A DNA stretch of 55,955 bases from Dokdonia sp. PRO95. Its GTDB lineage: Bacteria > Bacteroidota > Bacteroidia > Flavobacteriales > Flavobacteriaceae. Shown piece by piece: positions 28,488-37,730 of the stretch (positions within the stretch are counted from its first letter, which is position 1; each line of letters begins with the position of its first letter). The notes under the pieces are model-generated. The model made no database searches, was not told where the DNA came from, and saw only the letters and a program-made list of their open reading frames with translations. Location: the NCBI RefSeq assembly GCF_000355805.1, contig NZ_CM001837.1:2191244-2247198 (forward strand), given 5' to 3'. The position numbers and the translations under genes are program-made.

Positions 28488-30011
28488 ATGAAAAAATTAA
28501 TTTTAATAGCGGCATTAGTGGCTACGGGAACATCTTTCGGACAGACTATTTCTGATGCACTTCTATATACGTCATCAAATGTGACAGGAACAGCTCGTTA
28601 TAGAGCCATGGGAGGTGCCTTCGGTGCTTTGGGTGGAGATTTAAGTGCAATAGGAGATAATCCTGCAGCGAGTGCTGTATTTACCAGAGGTACAGTATCA
28701 CTTTCTATCGTTAATGATAACTACGATAATGATACTAGATATTTAGGCAACACTACAAACGTTTCGGACTCTGATTTATCTATAAATCAGGCTGGAGGTG
28801 TATTTATTATAGGAGGTTCAGGTAATTCTAAGTGGAATAAAGTTTCTCTTAGCTTCAATTATGATCGAACATCAAATCTTGATAATCAGTATACAGCTGT
28901 CGGAAATAATACAAATTCTATTTCCAGTTACTTTAGTGACTTTGCACAGGGAGTGCCGCTTGACTTGCTTGAAACTGTTGATGGTGAATCGGTAGCTGAT
29001 TTGTATCAATTTCTTGGAGAGACTGAAGGTTTTGGAGCTCAACAAGCATTATTAGGATTTCAATCATTTATTTTGGATCCTGTATCAAATGATTTAAGTA
29101 ATACTGAGTATTTTGTAAATACCGTTGCCGAAAATTATGACCAAGAGTACATCTTTGCATCATCGGGTTATAGTGGTAAAGCGTCATTTAATATAGGAGC
29201 TCAGTATGATGAAAATCTTTATTTAGGTCTAAATTTAAATTCTCACTTTATTGATTATAATCAGTCTACAGTTTTGTTTGAATCAAACAATGTTGGGGCA
29301 GATGAAGGTTTTACAAATATTACTGACATACGTTTTGAAAATAATTTAAGAACCATAGGTAGCGGGTTTTCTTTTCAATTAGGAAGTATTTATAAAGCTG
29401 GAGAAAACTTAAGGGTTGGTTTTACTTATGATTCACCTACGTGGACAACTATAAGCGAAGAGACTAATCAAAGTGTTTCTACTACTGCAATAGATGATGC
29501 AGGAGTGTTCAATACAGTGATTAACCCTAGGGTAACTAATATCTATGAGGATTATGAAATTAAAACTCCTGGAAAATATACAGGAAGTGTGGCATATCTT
29601 TTTGGACAGCAAGGTTTATTAAGCTTTGATTATTCTTATAAAGATTATACAAACCTAAGCTTTAGACCAGAAAGCGACTCTTTCTTTAATGCTCAAAATG
29701 CAGCAATAGATAATTTATTACAACCAGTAAATTCTTATAAACTTGGAGGAGAAATTAGATCTCAAGCATGGAGTTTTAGAGGTGGTTACCGCTATGAGGA
29801 TAGTCCGTTTAAAGATGAGACTACAGTAGGCGATTTATCTGGTTACTCTGCAGGAGTTGGTTATAATTTTGGAAAGATAAAACTAGACGTAGCGTACGAT
29901 ACATTCTCTCAAGAGCGCACTAATTCTCTATACAGTACAGGATTAACAAATGAGGCTACAGTAGACCGTGATAACACATCAGTGATTGCGACGCTTACAG
30001 TGAGTCTTTAA
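28488..30011 (+). CDS. OMPP1/FadL/TodX-like outer-membrane transporter
   Basis: A 507-residue outer-membrane protein with signal peptide MKKLILIAALVATGTSFGQ. Just after it come RYRAMGGAFGALGGDLSAIGDNPAAS, the N-terminal hatch-like pattern of FadL-type porins (split here over residues 37-62). Barrel strands follow and the terminal strand ends VIATLTVSL. FadL relatives take up fatty acids or aromatic compounds; the substrate here is unknown. It is downstream of the low-complexity lipoprotein and followed by a clear terminator. Confidence 0.82.
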   Translation: MKKLILIAALVATGTSFGQTISDALLYTSSNVTGTARYRAMGGAFGALGGDLSAIGDNPAASAVFTRGTVSLSIVNDNYDNDTRYLGNTTNVSDSDLSINQAGGVFIIGGSGNSKWNKVSLSFNYDRTSNLDNQYTAVGNNTNSISSYFSDFAQGVPLDLLETVDGESVADLYQFLGETEGFGAQQALLGFQSFILDPVSNDLSNTEYFVNTVAENYDQEYIFASSGYSGKASFNIGAQYDENLYLGLNLNSHFIDYNQSTVLFESNNVGADEGFTNITDIRFENNLRTIGSGFSFQLGSIYKAGENLRVGFTYDSPTWTTISEETNQSVSTTAIDDAGVFNTVINPRVTNIYEDYEIKTPGKYTGSVAYLFGQQGLLSFDYSYKDYTNLSFRPESDSFFNAQNAAIDNLLQPVNSYKLGGEIRSQAWSFRGGYRYEDSPFKDETTVGDLSGYSAGVGYNFGKIKLDVAYDTFSQERTNSLYSTGLTNEATVDRDNTSVIATLTVSL

Positions 30012-30030
30012 AAAGAACTTTTATAGTTAA

Positions 30031-30062
30031 TAAAAAAAGCTACCTTCGGGTGGCTTTTTTTA
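30031..30062 (+). terminator. Rho-independent terminator of the FadL-like gene
   Basis: AAGCTACC and GGTGGCTT close a TTCG tetraloop, with A run before and seven T after. It lies 20 bases past the stop. Confidence 0.92.
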
Positions 30063-30069
30063 TGAAACT

Positions 30070-30612
30070 ATGGGAACAATAATTGCACTATCAGGAAGTA
30101 ATAGCAAAACATCTATAAATAGTATGTTGCTAGATTATATTATCAATTCGATTCAATCTCAACCCGCGGCGCGTTTGCATCTTTTAGATTATGATATTCC
30201 TATGTATAATTTAGATTTAGAACAAGAACGAGGAATTCCAATTGATGTTCAAATCATAAAAAATAAGATTGCTGAGGCTTCTGGTATTATCATAGGAGTA
30301 AATGAGCACAACGGGATGATATCTGCCTTTTTTAAGAATATTCTAGACTGGCTTTCTCGTGCAGACAGGAATTTCTTAGCAAATAAAAAAATCCTCTTAG
30401 TGAGTACTTCTCCTGGGGCTAGAGGAGCTTCTTCTGCGCTTGAGTATATGAAGAGTACTGCCCCTCGTTTTGGAGGAGTTATAGCAGAGAGTTTTAGCTT
30501 TCCTTCATTTCAAGAAAACTTTGACGTAAAGGACCTCTCCATAACAAGTCCTTCTATGGAGTTAGGGATTTCTCAAGTGCTGGCTTCATTTCTTCAGCAG
30601 CTAGATGATTAG
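30070..30612 (+). CDS. NAD(P)H-dependent FMN reductase family protein
   Basis: A 180-residue flavodoxin-like protein. The N terminus IIALSGSNSKTSINSML is the phosphate-binding loop of the FMN reductase family, with GVNEHNGMISAFFKNILDWLSR in the middle (the family usually has PEYNxxxxxxLKNAIDW). The family reduces FMN or quinones and azo compounds with NAD(P)H; the substrate is unknown. It begins just seven bases after the upstream terminator and overlaps the convergent amylase gene by four bases. Confidence 0.82.
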   Translation: MGTIIALSGSNSKTSINSMLLDYIINSIQSQPAARLHLLDYDIPMYNLDLEQERGIPIDVQIIKNKIAEASGIIIGVNEHNGMISAFFKNILDWLSRADRNFLANKKILLVSTSPGARGASSALEYMKSTAPRFGGVIAESFSFPSFQENFDVKDLSITSPSMELGISQVLASFLQQLDD

Positions 30613-32282
30613 TTTTTTACAGCCTCTAGTAAAACAATATCATATGGAGTATCAAGAGTTATCTTGCCGTCGATTATACTAGCTTCTTGTCCTGAGTAGG
30701 TGTCCTTGACAGTTTGCGCTTTCGCGAAAGCGTTACCCACCAGAATTTCTTTCACCCCGATATTTAAGTCTAATCCTATGACCACAGTATCTGTCAGACC
30801 ATTTTTATCAAATGATCTTTTAAAAACATAAGGAGCTGCACTTAGCATCTCGTGAGTACCAGCACCTACCGAAGGGTGATCTCTTCTAAATGTACCTAGC
30901 TTTTGCCAGTGGCTAAGAACATTATTTGTAGTGCTGTTCTCAATATCTTCCCAGTTCATGAAGCTCCTTAATGTAGCATCACCATTTGTTCCTTCTATGG
31001 TGAGTTCTCTCGCAGTTTCATCACCATAATAAACCTGAGATATCCCCGTAGTTAATAATAGCTTAGTACCTGTTTCTATAGCTTTGTTTCGGTCTTTATC
31101 AAATGGTTGTCCATCATCATGTGAGGTAGCATAGTTTACAAAACTCTTATCGCTAAAGATCGAATCCTTGATTGCTGCATACTTGCTAAATAACTGTTCA
31201 TAGCTTCCTTGAGCATCATATTTAAATTGGAAGTTGATGAGATTGTCAAAGCCATTTGCAAAGTAATCTACCTTTTTATCTCCAAAATCATAAGAACGAC
31301 CTCTATCTATAGAGTAATTATACACTTCTCCAAACATGAAAAAGTCATTATCATCTATCACTTTGTCTTCATTATTTGCTTTATAATCTGCAAAGGCTTT
31401 ATCTGCTTGTGCTCTTAATGCCACCCATGAGGCTTCGTCTACATGTTTTGTAGTATCAACTCTAAAAGCATCTACTCCAAAATCACGTATATAATCCGTA
31501 AGCCATTTTATAATGTAATTGCGTGGTGTTTTCTTGAGGTTATTTGTTGCAAAATAAGAGTCAAGCTCAGCCATTTCTTCATCATAACGTCCTTCAGACT
31601 TCCATTTTGCTACTAATGTAGTAGGAAGTGTGACTTCTTGATCACTCTCTGTTAGGATGTCTGGAAGGTTTTCTACAAGACTGCAAGCAGTAGTGTTTTC
31701 ATAGGTGCTGAAAGCACAATTAGGATTTTCTCGTGCCCAATCTTCACCCCAGAATGGATCTTGCTCTGTAACTGGACCTGTGTGGTTAAGTACCACATCC
31801 ATAACGATACGTATATCTTTTTGATGTGCTGCGCTTATTAATTTTTGCAAGTCCTCTCTTGTACCAAAGTTAGGGTCTAGTGAAGTCCAGTCCTTGGTCC
31901 AGTAACCGTGATAACCATAAGTAACACCTGTGCCTTCATCTACTGCTCCATGTACTTGCTCTACAACTGGAGTAAACCAGATGGCATTAATCCCTAGATC
32001 TGTAAAATAGCCATCTTCTATTTTCTGTGTGATTCCTTTGATGTCACCACCCATAAAATCTCTAAGTACAGCACTCTCTTGAGTTCTATCAAAGTTGACA
32101 TCATTACTTGTGTCGCCATTATTAAAACGATCTGTAAGTAGGAAATACATATTTGAAGCTTCCCAGAGAAAAGGAGTTTTTCTTTCCACTTCAGCCTGCG
32201 TTACTGTAGTTTCTTTTTCTTTACAGCTTGATATTGAAACAACAACAAAGAGTAGTGCGACTATAGACTTTATATTCATCAT
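30609..32282 (-). CDS. Lipoprotein alpha-amylase family glycosidase (GH13)
   Basis: A 557-residue enzyme. I set the start at 32282 (MMNIKSIVALLFVVVSISSC), which gives a lipoprotein signal; a longer open frame to 32516 would run antisense into menA and lacks a signal. GH13 regions: I, DVVLNHTG; II, DAFRVDTTKH with the nucleophile Asp; III, FGEVYNY with the acid Glu; IV, YATSHDDGQPF with the stabilising Asp. Early region: YFLLTDRFNNGD. The enzyme probably acts at the cell surface on alpha-glucans. The palindrome at 30717 encodes AFAKA in the C-terminal beta domain. No susCD partners nearby. Confidence 0.87.
   Translation of the reverse strand: MMNIKSIVALLFVVVSISSCKEKETTVTQAEVERKTPFLWEASNMYFLLTDRFNNGDTSNDVNFDRTQESAVLRDFMGGDIKGITQKIEDGYFTDLGINAIWFTPVVEQVHGAVDEGTGVTYGYHGYWTKDWTSLDPNFGTREDLQKLISAAHQKDIRIVMDVVLNHTGPVTEQDPFWGEDWARENPNCAFSTYENTTACSLVENLPDILTESDQEVTLPTTLVAKWKSEGRYDEEMAELDSYFATNNLKKTPRNYIIKWLTDYIRDFGVDAFRVDTTKHVDEASWVALRAQADKAFADYKANNEDKVIDDNDFFMFGEVYNYSIDRGRSYDFGDKKVDYFANGFDNLINFQFKYDAQGSYEQLFSKYAAIKDSIFSDKSFVNYATSHDDGQPFDKDRNKAIETGTKLLLTTGISQVYYGDETARELTIEGTNGDATLRSFMNWEDIENSTTNNVLSHWQKLGTFRRDHPSVGAGTHEMLSAAPYVFKRSFDKNGLTDTVVIGLDLNIGVKEILVGNAFAKAQTVKDTYSGQEASIIDGKITLDTPYDIVLLEAVKN
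30717..30732. repeat. Dispersed palindrome, full 16-base form, inside the amylase gene
   Basis: Perfect CGCTTTCGCGAAAGCG read as Ala-Phe-Ala-Lys-Ala in VGNAFAKAQTVK, in the C-terminal non-catalytic domain. Confidence 0.9.
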
Positions 32283-32382
32283 GAGATTATTTTTAATCAT
32301 TACGAAGCTAGTGAATCCTTTTGAAATTTGAGAAGGGTAGAAGCCCAAAGAAAATAGTACATTTACGCACTTAAAAAATATT

Positions 32383-33285
32383 ATGCCCTCATTCCAAGTT
32401 TGGCTTAGTGCCGCCCGTCCTCGTACCTTACCACTTTCTATAGCTGGGATTCTTGTAGGAGGCGGACTTGCAATGCAAGAAGGTGCATTTAACTGGAGTA
32501 TTTTTATACTAGCCATACTTGCTACCTTAGGTTTTCAAATCTTATCTAATTATGCAAATGATTATGGTGATGGGGTTAAGGGAACAGATAATGCAGAGCG
32601 TGTAGGGCCCGCAAGAGCCATGCAAAGCGGCCTTCTAACGGCACAACATCTTAAGAAGGCAATCGTAATTACGTCAATTATTACCGTGGTCATAGTACTA
32701 CTCTTAATTTATGTCTCTTTTGGCGTAGATCACTTCTTGCTTTCGGTCTTATTCTTCCTTTTAGGAATTGCCGCTATCGTATCTGCTATAAAGTACACAG
32801 TAGGAAAAAGTGCCTACGGTTACAGAGGCTTAGGAGATGTTTTTGTATTTATATTCTTCGGTCTCGTGGGTGTACTAGGATCTTTCTTTCTATTTACACA
32901 GTATATTAATTTTATACAGATACTTCCCGCGCTTACTATAGGTGCATTATCTACTATGGTGTTGCATCTTAATAATATGAGAGATCGTGAAGCAGATGCT
33001 CGGGTAGGTAAAAACACACTTGCTGTTGTTTTAGGAGCAGCAGGAGCAGAAAAATATCATGCTGCGCTGTTTCTCTTAGGGCTTTTAAGCTGGGTTTCTT
33101 ATTTACTGCTTACAGCTACGCATATTTTCGATTGTATCTCTCTCATCGCTTTTATACCATTAGTTAGGCATATGTTTACCGTAAGAAATACATCTGCACA
33201 CGCATTACTCGATCCTGAGCTTAAGAAAGTTGCCTTGTCTACATTTCTACTTGCTGTACTGTATTTCGTAAGTTGCTATATTTAG
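32383..33285 (+). CDS. menA: 1,4-dihydroxy-2-naphthoate polyprenyltransferase
   Basis: A 300-residue inner-membrane UbiA-family prenyltransferase with about nine helices; it joins DHNA to a polyprenyl diphosphate to make demethylmenaquinone. MenA landmarks: SAARPRTLPLSIAGI at the start, the first Asp-rich motif NYANDYGDGVKGTDN (about residues 66-80), VGPARAMQSG, and the second motif NNMRDREADARVGK. It is separate from the other men genes in this window (43.9-51.4 kb). Divergent from the amylase gene; near-consensus TACATTTA before the ATG. It shares a bidirectional terminator with HU. Confidence 0.92.
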   Translation: MPSFQVWLSAARPRTLPLSIAGILVGGGLAMQEGAFNWSIFILAILATLGFQILSNYANDYGDGVKGTDNAERVGPARAMQSGLLTAQHLKKAIVITSIITVVIVLLLIYVSFGVDHFLLSVLFFLLGIAAIVSAIKYTVGKSAYGYRGLGDVFVFIFFGLVGVLGSFFLFTQYINFIQILPALTIGALSTMVLHLNNMRDREADARVGKNTLAVVLGAAGAEKYHAALFLLGLLSWVSYLLLTATHIFDCISLIAFIPLVRHMFTVRNTSAHALLDPELKKVALSTFLLAVLYFVSCYI

Positions 33286-33299
33286 AAAGTATATAATTA

Positions 33300-33312
33300 C
33301 GCTTTCGCGAAA
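33300..33312. repeat. Dispersed palindrome, left-arm form, downstream of menA
   Basis: CGCTTTCGCGAAA, 14 bases after the menA stop. Confidence 0.9.
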
Positions 33313-33417
33313 ATTTTCTAAAAACCTTTATTACCATCACGAAATAATCCACAATGTTATGCATCACTAATGGATTACCAATAAAACTGCGCTTTTCAAT
33401 AGAAGCCGGTGTAAAGC

Positions 33418-33452
33418 AAAAAAAAACGGGTAGCGTGAGCTACCCGTTTTTT
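33418..33452. terminator. Bidirectional terminator between menA and hup
   Basis: ACGGGTAGC and GCTACCCGT form a stem with a GTGA loop, with nine A before and six T after. It serves the convergent HU gene and possibly menA. Confidence 0.9.
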
Positions 33453-33471
33453 ATATAACAGTTAAAACTGA

Positions 33472-33744
33472 CTAGTTTACAGAAGTTGCAAGCTCAGATC
33501 CAGCTTTGAACTTTACTACGTTCTTTGCTGCAATTTTAATAGTTTTTCCAGTTTGTGGATTTCTTCCTTCACGTGCGTTACGCTTAGAAACAGACCAAGA
33601 TCCAAAACCTACAAGAGAAACACGTCCTCCATCTTTAAGAGTCTTTTCAACATCTCCTAAGAAAGATTCTAATGCTTTTTTTGCTGCAGCTTTAGTGATA
33701 CCTGCGTGCTCTGCCATTCCGTCAATTAATTCTGATTTGTTCAT
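33472..33744 (-). CDS. HU family DNA-binding protein
   Basis: A 90-residue nucleoid protein of normal length. It starts MNKSELIDGMAEHAGITKAAAKKAL and contains the DNA-binding arm signature GFGSWSVSKRNAREGRNPQTGKTIKI (split over residues 46-71). It binds and bends DNA as a dimer. It has a textbook promoter (TTG-N19-TAAATTTG) and its own terminator, consistent with strong expression. Confidence 0.96.
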   Translation of the reverse strand: MNKSELIDGMAEHAGITKAAAKKALESFLGDVEKTLKDGGRVSLVGFGSWSVSKRNAREGRNPQTGKTIKIAAKNVVKFKAGSELATSVN

Positions 33745-33800
33745 AATGTAAATTGTTAATTAATTAAATTGTTGGTTAAGCTAAATGCTTAATTCCCTAA

Positions 33801-33830
33801 CAAATTTATCCGAATTAATTGCCTATGCAA
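33801..33830 (-). promoter_or_regulatory. Promoter of the HU gene
   Basis: Minus strand: TTG at 33828-33830, exactly 19 bases, then TAAATTTG at 33801-33808. This fits the Bacteroidota consensus fully. The predicted leader is about 50 bases. Confidence 0.78.
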
Positions 33831-33932
33831 GCAATAGCAAGGGAAATGAGCGCTTTTGTTAATAAGTCAAGCCAATTGTTGATAAAGGCAGTCTCTTTTT
33901 ATAATTCCCTTAACACCAATAGGAGCAAGGGT

Positions 33933-34883
33933 TTAGCGCATTTTTGCATTTTTATCAAATTTGTATCCGTTTAAAAGGTCTTTAACAGCCATTTTTTTCT
34001 TCCCAGAGAGCTGTATTTCGGTGATGCAAATGTAACCTTCTGGCGTTGCGATAGCTAGATGATCATCTACTTGGGTTACTGCTCCAGATGGAATAAACAT
34101 CTCTTTTTCTGCTTTCGCGAAAGCGCTATAAATTTTTACACGTTGCTCTTTTCCTCCATTTTCGAGCATAGTGTAGGCAGCTGGATAAGGGCTCAGGCCT
34201 CTTATGTGATTGTAAATATCTTGAAGAGGAGCTTCCCAGTTTATTCTTGTGTTTTCACTATGTAACTTGTAAGCAGTCTTTAATTCTTTTGAGGAGTCTT
34301 GTACAAATGTGGTTACTTCGTCACTCGCTATTGCTTTAACAGTTTTTACTACAAGGTCTTTACCTGCAATCATAAGGCGATCATGTAAAGCGCCGGCATT
34401 TTCCTTGTCACCTATAGCAAGTTTCTCTTGTAAAATAATCTCACCGGTATCAATTTTTTCATCTATAAAGAAAGTGGTTACTCCAGTTTCTGTATCCCCA
34501 TTAATAATAGCCCAGTTTATAGGTGCAGCGCCACGATATTGAGGTAATAGAGAAGCATGAAGATTAAAGGTTCCATAAGCCGGCATTTTCCACACAGCTT
34601 CTGGAAGCATTCTAAAAGCAACTACAATCTGTAGGTTTGCATTAAGAGCTTTTAATTCTTTTAAAAACTCCTCGCTTTTAAGATTTGTAGGTTGCAAGAT
34701 GTTTAGGTTTTTAGTCTTAGCAAATGCCTTTACATCACTTTCTCTTACTTTTTGTCCTCTTCCTGCAGGGCGATCTGGAGCGGTAATTACTCCCACTACA
34801 TTATACTTTTCTTCTAGTAGGCCATTTAAAATGGTTACAGCAAACTCTGGTGTACCCATAAAAACTATGCGTAAATCTCTCAT
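33933..34883 (-). CDS. fmt: Methionyl-tRNA formyltransferase
   Basis: A 316-residue enzyme that formylates initiator Met-tRNA with 10-formyl-THF. It has RIVFMGTPEFAV at the N terminus, the formyltransferase core NLHASLLPQYRGAAPINWAI (about 105-125) and the following GDTETGVTTFFID. The C-terminal OB-fold domain ends in LSGKKKMAVKDLLNGY. The palindrome at 34111 encodes AFAKA in that domain. Its start overlaps recQ by four bases (ATGA), so it is translated from the recQ transcript. Confidence 0.95.
   Translation of the reverse strand: MRDLRIVFMGTPEFAVTILNGLLEEKYNVVGVITAPDRPAGRGQKVRESDVKAFAKTKNLNILQPTNLKSEEFLKELKALNANLQIVVAFRMLPEAVWKMPAYGTFNLHASLLPQYRGAAPINWAIINGDTETGVTTFFIDEKIDTGEIILQEKLAIGDKENAGALHDRLMIAGKDLVVKTVKAIASDEVTTFVQDSSKELKTAYKLHSENTRINWEAPLQDIYNHIRGLSPYPAAYTMLENGGKEQRVKIYSAFAKAEKEMFIPSGAVTQVDDHLAIATPEGYICITEIQLSGKKKMAVKDLLNGYKFDKNAKMR
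34111..34124. repeat. Dispersed palindrome, 14-base form, inside fmt
   Basis: Perfect GCTTTCGCGAAAGC, read as Ala-Phe-Ala-Lys-Ala in the C-terminal domain (IYSAFAKAEKE). Confidence 0.9.
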
Positions 34884-36769
34884 AATAAGGTGTAGGTGTT
34901 ATTTGCCAAAATGGCTATCTTTTTCTGATCCAAAAGTAGTCGAATCGTATTAATTATAGCTTGTTGTGGGTAGTCTAGTTGTGATATTTCTCGAGAAGTT
35001 TTTGGGCCTTCTCTTAAGATATCTATGATAGCACTGTCTATGGCAGTTCTTGAAATTCGATTTGTGGCATTTGTGCATACATCGCAGTGACCACAAGGTG
35101 TGGTTAATGTTTCATCAAAATACTGCATAAGTTGTATCGCTCTACAAACATTGTCTGTAGCAAGGTAAGTCTTTATTGCTTCTACTTGGTCTCTCTTGTA
35201 ACTCGCTTGTGCTTTGATATATGGAGCGATCACGTTTATTGTTCTGTCATCATCCCTAGGCACAAGAAAGGTGACTGCGGTATCATAGTTTTGATGCTCA
35301 TAATCTATAATGTCATCTTTCTCAAGAGTAAGTAAAACTTGATGTACTTGTTCTATCGTTTTACTAGCCTTTGTAGCTATGATACTGTAATTAATATTTG
35401 TTACTTGTTCAAAAACAGCTCCGTAAGTTCTAAGAACCGCCTTCACAACATCATCTAGCTGATTATTGCGTATTAAGTAGTAAGAAAGTGCAAAGTCATT
35501 TACCTTAAAGTTGATTGTTGCGCGTTTTGTAAATTCTTGTGACAAGCTTATGACACTATTGCGATCAAGCGTTTGAAGGGCATTAAACGTAAGTATAGTG
35601 TGAAGCTTATAGGTTGCACAAAACTCGCTAAAGTTAAAACGATGCAGTGTCTCTTGACCTTCACCATAAGAGATTTGAAAATAGTTGTTGAGGTGTTTAT
35701 ATATCTTTTTTATATCTGCTACCTGAGGGATAACTTTTATAAACTGATTATCTAGCCTTACTTCATCATTTTCATTGTAAAGAAGTACTGCCTGCGATTG
35801 TTGTCCTGCTCTTCCTGCTCTTCCTGCTTCTTGAAAGTAATTTTCTATACTATCTGGTATTTCTAAGTGTACCACAGTTGCTACATCTGCTTTATCAATA
35901 CCCATCCCAAAGGCACTCGTTCCAACCATGACTTGCACTTTATTATTTCTCCACGCTAGGTACTGTTTGTGACGTTCATCACGAGACATTCCACCATGAT
36001 AAGAAGTGGCAGAGATGCCTCTACCTTTTATAAAGTGAGCGGTGTTTAATGTAGCTTTTCTATTACGCACATAAACGATAGCGCTAGCCTTTGTATTTGC
36101 AAGGATTGTTTCTAGTTGATAAAACTTGTCTGTTGCTTGCACAACATTGTATGTGAGGTTAGGACGGTGATAGGAGGTTTTAAATAATTGTGGATCTTGT
36201 AATTCTAGCTGTTCTGTAATGTCTTTAAGCACCTTAGGTGTTGCTGTAGCCGTAAGCGCTATAAATGGCACCGAAGGTTTGAGAGCGCGTAGTTGAGAGA
36301 TTTGTCTATATGCAGGTCTAAAGTCGTGTCCCCATTGTGAAATACAATGAGCCTCATCTACCGCAATAAGAGAGACATTCATGAGTTTAATTCTTTCTCT
36401 TACGAGGTCTTGCTGTAATCGCTCTGGTGAGAGGTATAAGAGTTTATAATTTCCATAAATACAATTATCTAGTAAGCTGTCTAGATCACTAAAGGAAATT
36501 CCGCTGGTGATTGAGAGGGCTTTGATTCCTTTTTCTTGCAAAGTCATCACTTGATCTTTCATAAGGGCGATAAGCGGCGATACCACTATCGTAATCCCGT
36601 CAAGTATTAATGCTGGTAATTGATAGCATAGGGACTTCCCACCACCTGTAGGCAATAATGCGATACTATCATTTCCATCAAGCACATTTTTAATGATTTC
36701 TGCTTGTTGAGGTCTAAAGGTGGAGTGACCCCAATATTGTTGTAATATGTCTTGCGCTTGATTACTCAA
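34880..36769 (-). CDS. recQ: RecQ family ATP-dependent DNA helicase
   Basis: A 629-residue 3'-5' helicase. Motif 0/FRPQQ is near residue 19, Walker A is LLPTGGGKS (38-46), DEAH box at 138-141 in VDEAHCISQWGHDFRP, and motif VI is EAGRAGRAGQQSQAVLLY. The zinc-binding region has the cysteines of CRAIQLM and CGHCDVC, and a winged-helix-like tail follows. The C-terminal HRDC domain is not apparent, so this is the shorter RecQ form common in Bacteroidota, where several paralogues often occur. Overlaps the upstream NTPase gene by eight bases and fmt by four. Confidence 0.92.
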   Translation of the reverse strand: MSNQAQDILQQYWGHSTFRPQQAEIIKNVLDGNDSIALLPTGGGKSLCYQLPALILDGITIVVSPLIALMKDQVMTLQEKGIKALSITSGISFSDLDSLLDNCIYGNYKLLYLSPERLQQDLVRERIKLMNVSLIAVDEAHCISQWGHDFRPAYRQISQLRALKPSVPFIALTATATPKVLKDITEQLELQDPQLFKTSYHRPNLTYNVVQATDKFYQLETILANTKASAIVYVRNRKATLNTAHFIKGRGISATSYHGGMSRDERHKQYLAWRNNKVQVMVGTSAFGMGIDKADVATVVHLEIPDSIENYFQEAGRAGRAGQQSQAVLLYNENDEVRLDNQFIKVIPQVADIKKIYKHLNNYFQISYGEGQETLHRFNFSEFCATYKLHTILTFNALQTLDRNSVISLSQEFTKRATINFKVNDFALSYYLIRNNQLDDVVKAVLRTYGAVFEQVTNINYSIIATKASKTIEQVHQVLLTLEKDDIIDYEHQNYDTAVTFLVPRDDDRTINVIAPYIKAQASYKRDQVEAIKTYLATDNVCRAIQLMQYFDETLTTPCGHCDVCTNATNRISRTAIDSAIIDILREGPKTSREISQLDYPQQAIINTIRLLLDQKKIAILANNTYTLL

Positions 36770-37301
36770 GTGCTAGCGTTTTTAAAATAAATGCAGCTCT
36801 ATCTTCTACTGGAGACAGTGGTACTACAATAGGGTCGTACCCATAATTTTGGTATGTTTTTACAAGGTGTTTTTCAATTTTTTGAGCTTGTTCAAAAGTC
36901 TCGTATCGCTCTTGATCTACTTTGTGTATTTTCTCCCATGTGGGCAGTATAAAAACAATATCGTAGGTGTAGGTCTTACACGCTTGAACAAATGCCTCGG
37001 GATACTCTTGCCCTATAAAATCCATATATGCCACAGTGTCAGGAATCCCTCTGTCTATAAAAACGGTGTCTGTTATATAGGAGTCTACTTCTTTATGTTG
37101 CTGTATGCGAGCATCTCTCAGAAGCTCAGAAAAAAGCAGAGGTTTCTCTAGAAATAACTGGTCAATACCTTCTTTTTGAGCCTGGCTTATTACTTGTCTG
37201 GAGATTTCCTCAAGGCACGGGTATCCTAGTTGTTCTAGGTGATTAAGCAATGTTGTTTTTCCGGTAGATGGACCTCCTATGAGAAGTATACGTTTTGGCA
37301 T
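36762..37301 (-). CDS. P-loop ATP/GTP-binding protein (AAA_28-like)
   Basis: A 179-residue protein. The ATG at 37301 (MPKRILLIGGPSTGKTTLL) is preferred; the longer open frame adds 43 residues with no homologous feel and crosses the divergent promoter region. Walker A is GGPSTGKT at residues 9-16. EEISRQVI and the DRGIPDTVAYMDF segment are typical of AAA_28/thymidylate-kinase-like NTPases such as NadR C-terminal kinases. The substrate is unknown. First gene of the NTPase-recQ-fmt unit, with an eight-base overlap with recQ. A TAATTTTG box lies at 37322-37329. Confidence 0.78.
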   Translation of the reverse strand: MPKRILLIGGPSTGKTTLLNHLEQLGYPCLEEISRQVISQAQKEGIDQLFLEKPLLFSELLRDARIQQHKEVDSYITDTVFIDRGIPDTVAYMDFIGQEYPEAFVQACKTYTYDIVFILPTWEKIHKVDQERYETFEQAQKIEKHLVKTYQNYGYDPIVVPLSPVEDRAAFILKTLALE

Positions 37302-37356
37302 AAAAATGGTAGTCTTTTTAGCAAAATTAAGCAAACTACAAAGAACGCGATTTATG

Positions 37357-37364
37357 TACCTTTG
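37357..37364 (+). promoter_or_regulatory. -7 box (TACCTTTG) of the DUF493 gene
   Basis: Exact TAnnTTTG match, 17 bases upstream of the ATG at 37382. It is divergent from the TAATTTTG box of the NTPase gene. Confidence 0.5.
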
Positions 37365-37381
37365 TATTATAATATATACCC

Positions 37382-37672
37382 ATGAGTTCAAATAAAAACC
37401 CAGAAGAGTTTTATAAAAAATTAAGGACACAACTAGAAGAAACTTCTAGCTGGCCCGCACCTTACTTATATAAGTTTATTGTACCTGCAAATGCAGAAAA
37501 AGAAGCACAAATAGAAGGGCTTTTTAACCATCTAGGTGCAGTAATAAAAAAGAATGTCTCTCGCACAGGTAAGTACACAAGTGTTTCTATAAACGTACGT
37601 TTAGACAATCCTGATGTTGTCATAGAAAAGTATAAAGAGGTAGGGAAGATAGAAGGCGTTATTTCACTTTAA
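37382..37672 (+). CDS. DUF493 family protein (YbeD-like)
   Basis: A 96-residue protein. WPAPYLYKFIVPANAEKEAQI and the later VSINVRLDNPDVVIEKYKEV are typical of the small ferredoxin-like DUF493/YbeD fold, thought to be regulatory. In E. coli YbeD sits near lipoate genes; here no such neighbour exists. The palindrome begins nine bases after the stop. Confidence 0.85.
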   Translation: MSSNKNPEEFYKKLRTQLEETSSWPAPYLYKFIVPANAEKEAQIEGLFNHLGAVIKKNVSRTGKYTSVSINVRLDNPDVVIEKYKEVGKIEGVISL

Positions 37673-37681
37673 GGAGAAATA

Positions 37682-37694
37682 CGCTTTCGCGAAA
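37682..37694. repeat. Dispersed palindrome, left-arm form, downstream of DUF493
   Basis: CGCTTTCGCGAAA, nine bases after the DUF493 stop. Confidence 0.9.
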
Positions 37695-37730
37695 ATGTAA
37701 TTAATCACCACTATTTTGTAGCATCACTAT

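Noticed and set aside
32283-32516. N-terminal extension of the amylase frame
   Set aside because: It lacks a signal peptide and runs antisense into menA; the lipoprotein signal begins at 32282.
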